Shown here: positions 26,526 through 39,100 of the stretch, one piece after another
Numbering within the stretch: the stretch's first letter is position 1
Layout of the letters: each line of letters begins with the position of its first letter
Assembly (NCBI GenBank): GCA_013398615.1
Contig: VZSR01001685.1
Coordinates: 4,185,019 to 4,249,018, forward strand
Source of the DNA: Brachypodius melanocephalos
Lineage: Eukaryota > Chordata > Aves > Passeriformes > Pycnonotidae
Reading direction: 5' to 3'
DNA length: 64,000 nt
Program-made: the position numbers and the translations under genes
The notes under the pieces: model-generated
What the model saw: only the letters and a program-made list of their open reading frames with translations
The model's database searches: none
What the model was told of the DNA's origin: nothing

Positions 26526-28869
26526 TAACATGAACCAATATATCTATCTATGAAATAGCCAAAATATTCTCACAGGATTAAGATAGAATGTCAATTCATC
26601 TTTATTTGGGCACAAAATCATAGTTGTAGTGAAGGCAATGTCAGTCTAGGAAGGGCAGCATAGAAAACCATTGTCTTCTGATTTAAGGACTGGTCTTCAG
26701 AGAATAATTAATTCAGGTGGAAACCTGTCTGTACAGCATCAAACATGCAAGTGGTATCACATCACAAGCTAGTGGTACAACCCACAAGCAAAAAACCCAT
26801 ATTTAATTTAATCATTGAGAGGTGTATCTTTGGGGCAGCTTAGCAATGTTTTCTCAATTTGTGCTACATTTTAAATTTACCTTAAACAGGCATTAGACAA
26901 ACTATGTAATCAGCCTCTTGATTACCACAGTTGGGGTTCCATGGTTTTCCCTAAAAGCTTCCTGTGGGCTCAGACTCTCAGTAGCCAGCCCAGATCCACC
27001 AGCTTCTAAGAGATCCAACAGTACCTCATTGTAACAAAGGTGCAGGGTGCCCTGCACACTCAACAGCAGCCCATTTCTTCCTTGAGGCTGTTGTTAAGAG
27101 GAAGCAGTGATTTGCTTCTAGCTGAAGAAATCCTTAATTAAATCTTTTATAAATTATACAAAGAAGCCAAAACTTTCCAACCCTGCAATTGTTATTTGTT
27201 CAGCTCACAGCTCTTTTATAAAAGATCAGGCTTCATTTCCAGCTGTCTGTTGCAGAGATGTACACTGCAGGTATCAAAGTGAACTAAAGAAAGAAAAGGA
27301 CTACTTGAACCAAATAATTCAGAATAATTCTGCTACCAGAAAATTACTGCTTCACAGAGAAATTTCCTTGGATTATAAAAATTAGAGATTTAAAAGCTGC
27401 ATTTTATATATAAACCAAGGCTTTCTTTGTGCTTATTATTTCATGTAGTTTTTTGTAGTTTAAAACCTACAGAGACTAGCCACGTGTCTTAAGTCAGAAT
27501 AATTCCATCACTGTCCAGTTGGAAATAAGCTCAAACTGAGAAGGAAGCTCTTACTAGCTGGGAGCTAGTAGGTCACCAGCTGAGTAGTCTTATTCCAAGA
27601 TTGGAGAGAACCATAAAAGTTAAGAACCAAATGAGAAAGTATGACTCCAACAATGTCAACATTGTTACTCTAAATCCCAGGGTGATGTTCATGCCACTGC
27701 TAAGAGCAATAAATTCCTAGTTTAATCACAATTAGTGATTAAATCAGACCTTCAGAAACAGAGCTTCAGTGAATTTATACAATACTGTGAGATGCAGAGG
27801 CAGAGAGCCCAACCCTCATGAAGCTGCTCATTGAAAAAATATTGCCTATGAATTAAAAAAAATTCCTTTCATCAGGCTTAAATTAATAACAGCACAATTC
27901 AGTCAGACCTTAAGAGTTCAAACATGTTATTCTGTAAATGGGCCTCAGTTGCTGGGAGACACATTAACTCAAATAAAAAGACAGCAATGTTGAGAACTAG
28001 CTTTATTAAAATGAAGAAAGCATGACAGCTGCCATTAAAATGGCATTGGAGAATTTTTAACTTAAAGAAACCTAATTGGTCAAGCTAGCTTTCTTTTGCC
28101 TTACATCTGTTCTCTAAGTAACAGAAACATTCAAGGCAGTACATAAATCTACAATGGGGTATGCTGTAAGGGAGGTTAAGGGAAAGCCATTTCACCAGGA
28201 CTAGTACACCCACATAAAATGAAGCTGCAAAAAACTAAATCATAGTAACAGTTTTTAGTTTGGTACACAGCACTCATAACGTTATCAACACAGGATTTCA
28301 GACATTTTTTTAAATCTCAGGTGAGGTTTCTTGTTCAAAAACCACTCAAACATTTGTCTCTATATCTTTGGGCACTGAAATGACCTGATTTTTGTGCTTC
28401 AGACTCCTGAAAAATCAAGATGCTTATTTGCATTCCCAAGTAACAATAACAGATGTCCATTTCCTCATTTCCATGCAGACAGAGGTTCTAATTTGTGGTA
28501 TACAAGGAACACCAGGAACTGAGATTACAAGATTACTGTTAATCCTGCTTGATGTTAGAGCCTGCTTCCTCCAGAAGCACTATTACTCTGGCAATAAGTG
28601 GATTGCAAAATTGGATTTATTATTAGCCCCTTGATTACCCTGCAGATGTTTTAAACTTGTTGCTCTTCAGCCGAATGTTCCTGAAATTAACGGTTTTCAG
28701 AGTATTTAAAAACACAGTTTAGCAATTAGGACACATCATATAATTACTCTTTTTCATAAAAATAGATATTTTACAAGAGAGTTCTTTATTAAATAGACTA
28801 TGACTCAAAAGGAAAACACTCATAGTCAAAGGACTGAAATGTTCATTATGTAACTTAAAATACTTGAGG
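26526..28869. other. Intergenic, no gene recognised
   Basis: AT-rich, no recognised exon or element. Confidence 0.5.
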
Positions 28870-29745
28870 GTTGTAACAGGACATGTAAGATCTGCAGCAC
28901 ACCTGAAGAATGGGATGCCATCCAGAGGAATCTGGACAATTTTGAGAGGTGGGCCCATAAGAATCTCATGAAGGTGAAGACCCAGTGCAACTCCAGCCCC
29001 TGAGTCAGGATAAGCCCCAGTATCAATACAGACTGGGAGATGAACAAATTGACAACAGCCATGCCAAGAAGGACTTGGGGATTCTGCTGGATGAGAGGCT
29101 GGGCATGAGCCAGCAATGGAGCCCAGAAAGCCAACAGAATCCTGGGCTGAATCCAAACCAGTGTGGCCAGCAGAGCAAGGGAGGGGATTCTGCCCCTCTA
29201 CTCTGCTCTGGTGAGACACCGCCTGCAGGGCTGCATCCATCTCTGGGGTCCCCAGCACAGGAAGGACATGGACCTGTGGGAGTGAGTCCAGGGGAGCACC
29301 ACCACGTTGACCACAGGGATGGAGCATGTCTCCTATGAGGAAAGGCTGAGAGAACTCTGGGATTGTTCAGCCTGGGAAAGAGGCTTTGGTGTGACCTTAG
29401 AGCAGCCTTCCAGTACCCAAAAGGAGCCCACAAGAACGATGGAGAGGGACTTTTTACAAGCGCATGTAGTGACAGAAGAAGGGGAAACTTCAAACTGCCT
29501 TCAAACAGAGAGTATATTTGAATTAAGTATTAGGAAGATATTCTTTACTTTGAGGGTGATAAGACACTGGAACAGGCTGCCCAAAGCATTTGTGGGTGCC
29601 TCATCCCTAGAAGTCTTCAAGGCCAGGTTGGATGGAGGTTTGCACTGCCTATTCTAGTGAAAGGTGTTCCTGGCCACAGCAGGGAGGGTAGAACTAGATG
29701 ATTTTTAAAGTCTCTTCCAACCAAAACCATTCTCAAAGTCTGTCT
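28870..29745 (+). mobile_element. CR1 LINE 3' portion, about 0.9 kb
   Basis: The longest continuous CR1 here. It opens in the end of the reverse-transcriptase ORF (the stretch equivalent to GMPSRGIWTI...KWAHKNL in frame fragments), then the 'aagaaggacttggggattc' region, 'tgagacaccgcctgcag', 'tcagcctgggaaagagg', 'agacactggaacaggctg', and the 3' end 'tctcttccaaccaaaacca'. Frameshifts and stops break the reading frame, so the overlapping 60-200 codon frames on both strands are not genes. Confidence 0.9.
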
Positions 29746-30540
29746 TCTTAAGTCAATAAAATACCTTCACCAGGCAACACATTTGCTTGTGCATTTGCTT
29801 AAAACCGAAGCATGAAACACAGCACGTACGTGTTTTGCAGCAATTTCTACCCCTCTGGTGTGTTAGCCACAAAAGCAAACTTCTACAATATAGCACAGAT
29901 ACAACACATTTCCTCCACAAACAACAGTATCTCATTTCATTACTTTGCTATAAGATTTCAGAATATCTAATCAAGGAACAATTGCCTCTTCTTTAATACA
30001 GGATTTTAATAAATACATTTTCATGGCCAACTGAGGTGTTTGCTGCAGCAAGGAATCTACTTAACCTAAGCACAAAAGTTTCTCAGCTCTGCTGTTGCTC
30101 CCCAGCAACTACATGCTGAACCACTCAGTTCTAGAACAATCCTCATCCGATTGCCCTTTGGGAAGAAACTAGAGGAAAAGGTTACATGTTTTCTAGCTCC
30201 TATTCCCAACTCCTACATCTCATCACCTAGCTGAGGGAGGACAAAACTACCTACAAAGTTTAGTTGCCATTTCTGATTTCCTTTATTGTGTAAAGTGAAT
30301 TTGAAAATGTAACCCCTTCATTGGTGCAGCACCAGGTATCTATCACTCCTCCAACTTCTTAATTCAGATTACCAATTCCTTCCATTGAAAAAAAATCATC
30401 CAGCTCAGTTGACCTTAGCACTCCCCTGTCTTCAATGTCTCATCAGCAGTCCTGAGAACCTAAATGCTCTGCTCACCTTTAATTGCTTCTCTAAAGACAT
30501 ATGGTTCTACTGGGAAGACATGTATTTATCAGGAAATGTG
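29746..30540. other. Intergenic, no gene recognised
   Basis: Unique-looking sequence between two CR1 copies. Confidence 0.5.
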
Positions 30541-30544
30541 GCAG

Positions 30545-31340
30545 GGCTGTGATCTTGCTGGCATCATGGAGAAATGGGGATATGACCTGTATGACTGGAG
30601 TCCTGTAATGAAGAGATTTTTTTACAGGGTAAGGACTAAGGAAGTGACAAGTACAGGTGACATAGTTGTTGTTGGCTACAAGACACCTGAACAGAGAGAA
30701 GTGGATGAGGTTCTCTACAGCTGGAAGCAGCTTCACATCTATAGGCCCTGGTCCTCAACTGCTACAGGAGTCACGACACAGCAAGATAAAAGCAATTAAG
30801 GAGGTTCCTGAGCATCAATGACTTCCTGACCCAAGTGATAGAGGAACCAAAGACATGCTCTGCTGGACCTCATACCACCAAACAAGGAGCTTGTTGAAGA
30901 TGTGAAGGTTAAATGCAACCTTGGCTGCAGTGAGCATGAGATACTGGAGTTTAGGACCCTAAGATGCATTAGCAGAGCAAAAATCAAGCATAACATTGGT
31001 CCTCAGGAGAGCAGATGTTTGCCTCTTCAAAGGTCTGCATGGCAGAATCTGATGGGATAATGCCCTGGAGGAAAGGGGCTTTTTTGTGTACCCAGTGACA
31101 GGGCAGGAGTAAATGGGCACACACTGAAACACAGGAGTTTCCTCTGAGCATCAGGAAACTTTTACTGTGAGAGTGACCAAGGAGGTTGTGAAGTCCCCAC
31201 CATTGGAGCTGCTCAAAAGCTGCCTAGACAAGGTCCTGGGCAACCAGCACTGGGTGAATGCTTGGGCAGGGGTGGGGGTTGGACCAAATGACGTCCAGAG
31301 GTCCCTTCCAAACTCCACCTATTATGGGATTATGTGATTG
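30545..31340 (+). mobile_element. CR1 LINE, endonuclease fragment joined to 3' end
   Basis: The left part (about 30560-31000) resembles the endonuclease region of the CR1 second ORF: the plus frame at 30464-30799 covers a GYDLYDWSPVM stretch, then 'gctggacctcatacca' and 'gcagtgagcatgagat' follow. The right part (about 31050-31340) is the CR1 3' end, from the 'cccagtgacagg' segment to 'ggtcccttccaaactcc'. The reverse transcriptase between them is missing, so either one copy has a large internal deletion or two copies abut. Inactive. Confidence 0.75.
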
Positions 31341-33138
31341 ATATGTTAAGATTCGCTTAAAAGAGGAAAGACACTCTACCGTATTCCCTCTGTTTTTATT
31401 ATTCTTATTTCTTCCAAAAATAGCATAACAATGTATTTTCAAATGAAATTTGATACAAGAAATCCAACAAAACTAGCTTCGACACACACAAATTTCAAAG
31501 AAACATTTCAGCACTTCTAAAGTGTCATCATTTTTACCTAGTTTCATAAGTACTAATTCTAGCAGACAAGAACATCTTGTCTTAATGTCAGCAGCAGAAC
31601 TGACAGATTCCACTGCTTCAGTGAAGGTTACAGGTGTTCTAGACAATTAAAAAAATAGTAACCATGGAGAAAAGAGTACAACCTAATTACAGGGGGAAAG
31701 CAATACAACTAGTAACTCTTATAATTTGAATATTTAAGTCTTAACAGAAATGCTCTCTTCTAGGTTTGCTGTAACTTTTCAAAATACTCATGTACCATCA
31801 TCATTACATCTCTACGTTAAATCTATTAGCCAACAGCAGCCAACAGCCACTGTTAGCCCAAAACTGGAGAGAAAAAACATGAAGTATTCAAGTCTTCTCA
31901 GTAATGGGTGGCTACAAGCACATGGAAAGTTGAGCAAACACCATACAAAAATCCCTAAGCCAGCTCTAAGAGACTAACAAGCAGTTATGATGGTAGTTAG
32001 GCATCGTACTGTCCACCTGTATCATTTGATTACATTCCCAAACAAAATATGTGGCTCTAATTTGGGGATTGTTACCCACAGGTACCAGAGTGTGCATGCA
32101 CATGCACAGCCCTCCCTTCCAGAGGGAACTGCTGGTATTCTCAAACATTACACAGGCTTCCCTTTCGGCTCATAATCCATGACCATGATTTCAATGCCTT
32201 AACATTGCAATGAGGTCCCCATCACCACCAACAGCTCATCCAAGCCCATTTGGAATTCTATGAAACAAGAAAGAAAGGCATCCTAAGATCTGTCTAGTAA
32301 GTTTCAAGAAACACTAAAACCCTTGAAAAGTCAGGAGAGTCTTTAATACAATAAAAAATGTTCAGTAATCTAACTTAAGCAGCTGTTACTGATTATCGCA
32401 TAGCCATATTTGGAAAACAAAGTGGAGATTTAAAACATTAGGAAATTGAGTACTTTCAGAGCAGTTTTGTACAGAACAAACTCATTTAATCTTAAAAGCA
32501 CCATGAAGTGACACTACATATAAGCAAGCAGGAAAAACAAGAACATCATGGGATTTTACCATGTAAACTAAGGTATTTTACCATGAATACCACCAAGGTA
32601 GATTTACGGTGCAGGCTTGAGCACAGCACAGAGGTTGTCAAACTGACTCGGGTATTTTTTGCTCTGCATGCAATGTAGACATACCCTCTATGCTGAACAG
32701 ATCTCTTTATGAATTAACTGAGCACTGCACAACAGTATTGAGGCCCTCATTCTGCATTATCGAAGTTAACAGTCTTCCATCAACTTCAAAAAGTACAGGG
32801 TCAGGCTCATAATCACAAACATACTTCTAAAAACAAAACATTTGTTTCTAACAAAGTTATGTGAGTTCAAACACAGGTTTTGAGAGCATGCAGATTGCTT
32901 ACAAATGCTTAAAAAGACTGGTTCTGAATCCTCCTTATATATACACACACAAGTCCATCTGTCACAGACAGGCAATGTAACTCTGAATCACTAGCTTGCT
33001 CTAGTTTTTGGTAGTGTCCTGCACACGTCTGATAATTAAAAAATAAAAAATAAAAAAATAGTTGCCACAATGGATTTCTGATCATTCCAACTTGCACATG
33101 GATATGATCTCTTCCTGCTGCATCCAGAATGTGAAGTT
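31341..33138 (-). other. RNMT: RNMT 3' flank, probable 3'UTR
   Basis: Downstream of the RNMT stop (which reads leftward) there is no other gene. A canonical AATAAA on the minus strand at 31400-31395 lies just before the CR1 cluster and would give a 3'UTR of about 1.75 kb; weaker ATTAAA matches occur at 32490-32485 and 32347-32342. Which one is used is unknown. Confidence 0.35.
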
Positions 33139-33176
33139 TCACAGTTGCTTCTCAAATGCAAATACTAAGTAAATAC
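33139..33176 (-). CDS. RNMT: RNMT last coding exon
   Basis: Preceded by a TTTTCTTTTTTAG acceptor. Its first two bases complete a split serine codon; it then encodes IYLVFAFEKQL and TGA (33141-33139). The final beta-strand sequence is strongly conserved in cap methyltransferases, which fixes the exon although only 38 coding bases are present. Confidence 0.93.
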
Positions 33177-36100
33177 CTAAAAAAGAAAATGGAAGTATTT
33201 AAAGTTTCAGCTTTCTTGGTGACTCAACTAAGTTTTCAAAATGTAACCAGGTTGATATTATGCCCAAACAACCTGTTAGCAGATTACTGAAATTACAAAA
33301 GAGCTTATGATTTTCCAGTGAGTAACTCTAGCATTCCACTCCAGCATAGTTTTACATGTTTTCAGAAATGTAAATGAAATTCATAAATTGCTGTGTCATT
33401 CTACATATAATAAATCACTAGCACATAAAAAGTCATATGCAAGTTAAGTTTAAAGATTCCTTCATATGTGCAGTAACGGACAATCAGAGTTGAAATTATT
33501 AACTATTCTAATTGAAAAGTAAATGAACTCATGATACATATTATCAATTTTGCTCTTTTAAATTTTGATGGACAAAGACGAAATTATAGCATTTTTTTCA
33601 AGTCCAGAACAGTATGATTCTATTAATGGATACTCGTACAGTCCACACCAGCACCCTTGGAAAACTCTTAGCTGGCATATAATCAATGCCAGCTATGCCA
33701 GATGTTCCTATGCTCCATAGCAGACAGATATGTCAAACCAGCTACTTGAGATCACAGGTCTAATTAAACATATACAGATTTCCACTTGAATTCAACTTTT
33801 ATTTTAATGAATGAGGTGCCACAGCTACTTGCAAAACTTTCAAGACAAGCTTATCAGACATTCCTTAGAAACAATGCAAAGTTCCATGTAAAGAACAAAC
33901 TGTGCTTATACTCTTATCAGAAGCTCAATACTCCAAATGTTTCTGGAAAAATAGACTACTCAGGAAACACAGTAATCACTGAACTTTTAAAGGTGTAAAT
34001 CTCTTTTTAGGTGTAAAAGGGCATACAATTACATTAAAAGCATCTCTCAAATAGATAACTGAGATAATACTTTGCTGGAATTTATGTCTACCTTATAATT
34101 CACAGATTCAAAAATTAGATAATAATTTAAGAAAGCAGAGTAAAGATTTTTCTCATCTGTGAAGTAAACAGCATTTTTTGTTTTTAAACTACTAACACAA
34201 CCGCTATAATGGCCTGCAAAAACGCAAATCCTGGTTGGCTGCACTTACGCATTTCCCTCCCAATTTCTTGAGATGTGCACACTACATAATCTATAAACAG
34301 ACATGTTGAATTATACAAACAACAACATCTTATTATATTTAAAATCTGGATTTTCTTCCATGATTAACAGGCTATTTTACACACTTTTCAAAGCAGTCAC
34401 TCAGTCAGTACTGTTTTCAAAACCACTACTTACTTGTTGCTTCCCATTCAGACTTACTCAAGGTTCCCTAGAAGGGGACAAAAAAACCCACAGTTTCAAC
34501 AAAAATAAGGAAACAATAAAACACTGATTTAGCTGATCCATCTTTCACTGATCAATGTCTAACCACCCACATTGACTGGCTATTTAGGGGCAAGAAAAGT
34601 ATTACTATAGACCACAGATATGTATAACTCCACTAACTATGATGCTTTGGAACTGGAAGACCCAGATAATGGAACACACCTAAATTAAACAGGTACAGGA
34701 AAACAGGCCAACAGACTATTGGTCTGGATGCCTCAAGTTCACAAGCAAAAAGCTGCTGACATTTACCCCACCACTTAAGAAACACATTGCAACAAGAAGA
34801 AGCTGATTTTCTGCTCTGCCCCCTCCATCCCCATCCAAGGAGTCCTCACTGGGGCCATAATTTAGCCCATATGCCACCCACTGACCAAACTTGACCAAAT
34901 AGTAGTTCACCTTCTAAAACAGCACTTGGCAACAGACGTCTTTGGTCTGACTTGGCCATTCTCATGTTCTTAAGCCTATTTCTTAAAACAAACATTTTTC
35001 TTTTAATTTTTTTTTTTTTAATGTGGAGGGCCGGTTTCTTTTCTCTCTTGATGCAGGATTTTTATATTTGCAGTAAGAGGACTACATCATCAAGAACTCA
35101 GAACATGAACAGTACATGAATCAATGATTAAAAAAAAAAAACAACAAAAAAACCAACAAAACCAAGGGGAAAAACTTTAAGCTGACCACCCTCATGCTGT
35201 ACTGATGAAAATGGAAAGAATGATCTCAACTATATACAGTGTTATGAAGAAAGCTTTGAAGCCTCCCATCAGAGGATTGGAACTAATGCTTTAAATCAGT
35301 ATCATGAAGATCCAGAAACATAAGAAGATTCCTCAAATTAAGAATAGTTATAACAGCTGTCAAGTAAGAGGGAAAAAATATCCTGTTCCTTCTGCATTAC
35401 TACAAATTTCTTAACAGTTACCAAATTAAGTGAATTTGATCCTCTGAGTATAGAATATAGACTATATGAACCCCTCAGCCCTGCAACTGTACAATTTTTC
35501 ACATGCTAAGAGACACTCATACCAACTTCATTGCAGTTGAAATGAAGAAGGTACCACAGTTTGAAAGATCAGGACCTCAACTTTAAGACATCATTATCTC
35601 TAGTGAAGTATAAAGGAACTTACCAATGGTAACTTTGCCTTGCCATCTTTGATAAACTCTTTTGCATGCTCATAATCTTCTGGTTTATCAGAAACAAGCC
35701 TGGAATCACCAAGTGTAGAATATGGCTGCAGAACATAGAACAAAACATTGAGTAGTGAGATACATTAATCACATCAAGTAAAGGGTTTGTTACAACACAG
35801 TCCACAATAGAGGTCAGTTAGTCTTAAAAATATTTTAAACTTAGGTCTCTCCTTTATAACATCCTCAGGAACAGGTCTGATGTTCCCTACTTACCAGAAA
35901 ATCTGACATCCAATAACTATAAATTAAGTTTTATCCTTATGTCTCTAAAGCAGGGGAAACAGAACTACTATAAACACTCTCCTTCAGGTACAGCTCATTA
36001 TGAGCATTACCCAGTTTTACCTTCTTCTAGAAGAGCAACTATACCAGCATCTCTTCAGCAGAAGTACTAAGAAATGGGCAACTACAATTTCAAGTAGAAC

Positions 36101-39100
36101 AATTAAAATGCTTCAATAACACCCAAGCTGTAACAGAAGTATACAACAGGTTCTTCAAAACTAAGACGTACTTATTAAGGATCCCAGTTACTACTGATCT
36201 GTGTAAATGAATCTGATAATAAAAATTCAGTCCTTAGTTGCAAGTGGCTACAACCTTAAGACAACTCTCACTATCCTAAGAAGGAAGATAGCAAGCCAGA
36301 GGCTGTGTCTCTGTGCTGCTGCCCATGTGAGCCCATACACAGCACCATCACTTTTAGAGTCAACAAGCGCAGTCAAGTTGCAGTTTGTGACTCATCTGAA
36401 TGATTCACTAATTACTTGATCTGAGAGTTTTCTGCTGAAGAATTCTACTGTTCGAGGGAGGAGGGTAGCATGGAGAACTGCAAGTAAAACCAAAGCCTCA
36501 GAGGCAGCCTGGAAATGCTTCTCTGAAGCTGCTAAAGTTATCCAGGGTAAGAGCCTGAGGATAAAAAAAAAAAAAAAGGCAAAAACATATGCTCATTTAC
36601 AGTTAAGAAGTATTTTCTTCTATGAACACAGACTGTCCTTTTATTTGTACAAGGATTTCTTTCTGTCTTTTCAGTCAATATTCCTTGCACAAAGATCCAG
36701 CTTTAAGTCTCTCTGCCGAGGAAGAAATGGATTACAGTCACCACTATCTGACACTTGGCAAGCTTCTTGGGCTTCTGTTTCCTACTTCGCAAGAACAGAA
36801 ACAATATTGAAATATTATCTTGAAAACCTGAATCATCTATTGGGTGAGACCTGTGCTGGACCAAGAGAAGAGTGTGAGGAGGAAGGAGAGGCAGAGAAAA
36901 AGTGTTATGAACAAACCACAATCCCCGTTCCCCCACAGAGGAAGGTGAGGAGGTAGAAAGGTCAGGAGTGAACAAATGAAGCTGAGCCTGCAAACAGGAA
37001 GTGGGTGGGACAAAGGCGTTTTTAAGTTTTCATGACTCTCACCTTTCTATTTTTTTTTTTTTTGCAATTAATTAAATTAACCTTCTCTAAGTTCAGTCTG
37101 TTTTGTCTGTGACGGTAACTGCTAAGCAAGCTCCTTGAATTTATCTTGACCCACGGGGGGTTTTTTCTCTATTTTCTCCCCCCATCCTTTTGTGAGGAGG
37201 GAACGAGTGCAGGTCAGTGGGTGTCTGGCAGCCAGTCAAGGTAAACAGAGTCACACTTTCAGTCCCAGGAACTATATACTTTCTATTGGTAGCCTGTAAT
37301 TAATTGCAAGATGTTCACAAGGGGAATTTCAATTATTGCACAAAATTAACGATACGTAAAATGCTATTAAAATCAAACAAGTCAACTCCAAATTTACCTC
37401 CAAGGCCTGCATTCTCCTTAAGAGCATTTTATGCTCCTCATTCTTGATTTTTTCTTCATAGAATTCCCGAAACGTCATTTTGTAGACTAATTTCATACCA
37501 TGCTTCTTTGCCATTCTGTCAAAATAATAAGCTTAATTAGGGAAGCTGCAAAATTATTGTAGCTTTATTTTCAAAAGAACAATTTTAAGCCACAGTGACA
37601 TCCTATGGTATTCACTAGGATTACACTTTTTAACAACTTTTTATCTTAGTAAAGACATTTAGATGAAAAAAGCTGCAGTACCACCACAAGCTGTACCTTT
37701 TATTTTTTTTTAATTAGGACAACAAAAATCTACACAGAAGTAATTCATAAACATTTTAATAGAAAAGGTCTCTTCTCCTGAAACATGGAAGTTCCATGCT
37801 GACTTCCAGAAAGACTACAATTTTCTCTGCAGCATCCATCATGTCAGATACTATAAACATATTTAGAGAATTTCTTTCTATTGTATTTAGTGGCTTACAT
37901 CTCAATTATATGGAGACACCTTGGACTTGCAACATTGAAGTTACAGCTATCATTGACAGATTCTGTTATTCTTCACAGACAACTACAAAGGAAGTTCTTG
38001 AGCAGGCTTGAAGGGAAAGCTTAATACTGTTCAACCATACTGAGCTTGAATGGCAGGAAAAAACCCAGTATGGAATGATTCGTCTATACCTCAGAATACA
38101 GCTGGGGAAATCAAATCTGAGGTCACATAGAGGTAACAGCAAAATATATGCTTACAGATGAAGATCATTTAGAGGAAGAAAAAAATTCATCATAGCAAAA
38201 ATCCTATGAACATCAGAGCAAAGGTGGACAAGAAAAGAAAATAGCACCATGATTAAGAAAGTTTACTGAAAGACTAAAGAAGTGGTAGAAAGGAACCCCT
38301 CAAAAAGTTACAATTAAAGAAGAAAAAGTTGGCAGTTCTAAAGGTTTGCTGACAGATCCAGTATATCAGATCAGATGTTCCTTTGTAAGACATGAAGTAC
38401 TCACAGCTTCTAACCAGAGCACCATCAACAGAGTTCAATGGACAGATTACAGTTGTGGATGGAAATGAGAGAAACCTCTGTATTTGAAGCAACAACAAAA
38501 AACTAAGCACTGAAAAATACAGTATGAAAGCCAAAACATAATTTTCTGCAAGCATTATGCAATGACACATAAACTAAACAAATGTTTATTATGTTCCACA
38601 GCTTTTACTGTATCCTGAATTTCAAACTTAACTTACTCTTCCAGTAAGGGAAAGTAAACCAAGAACTCAGGCACATCAACCACTTCTTCCAAGTGGAAAT
38701 CATACTTGCAACCAAATAAGGGGTAGTCTCCCTTCTTTTCAAATTTCACATTGTACACATCATTCCCAAATGAATTTGTTTCTGAAGCTTCGAGTCTCTT
38801 TCTATAGAATGAGATATAAACAAACATTTATTGAACAGTATCTAACAGATACAGAAAACTACATATAGCAAGCCTCAAAGCATTTTTCCCAGTAATAATT
38901 AGTGATCTCTCAGTGATCTCAGTTTCCCACTTCCCTTATCTCATAAGGCAATGAAACAATGACATGAAACAGCATACTGGGTTTTAACAAGTTATCATTC
39001 CCATACAACATACCAAGGCTAAACGGACCTAAAAGATGAACCTTTAGCCCAGACACATGGACAATCTACATAGACAAGACAGGCTTCTGGAAACAACCAC

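Noticed and set aside
27552..27570. 8-bp inverted repeat with a 3-base loop (TACTAGCT)
   Set aside because: An 8-bp stem is expected about once by chance in a window of this size.
28719..29657. Several 100-200 codon frames on both strands
   Set aside because: They lie inside a decayed CR1 copy with frame breaks.
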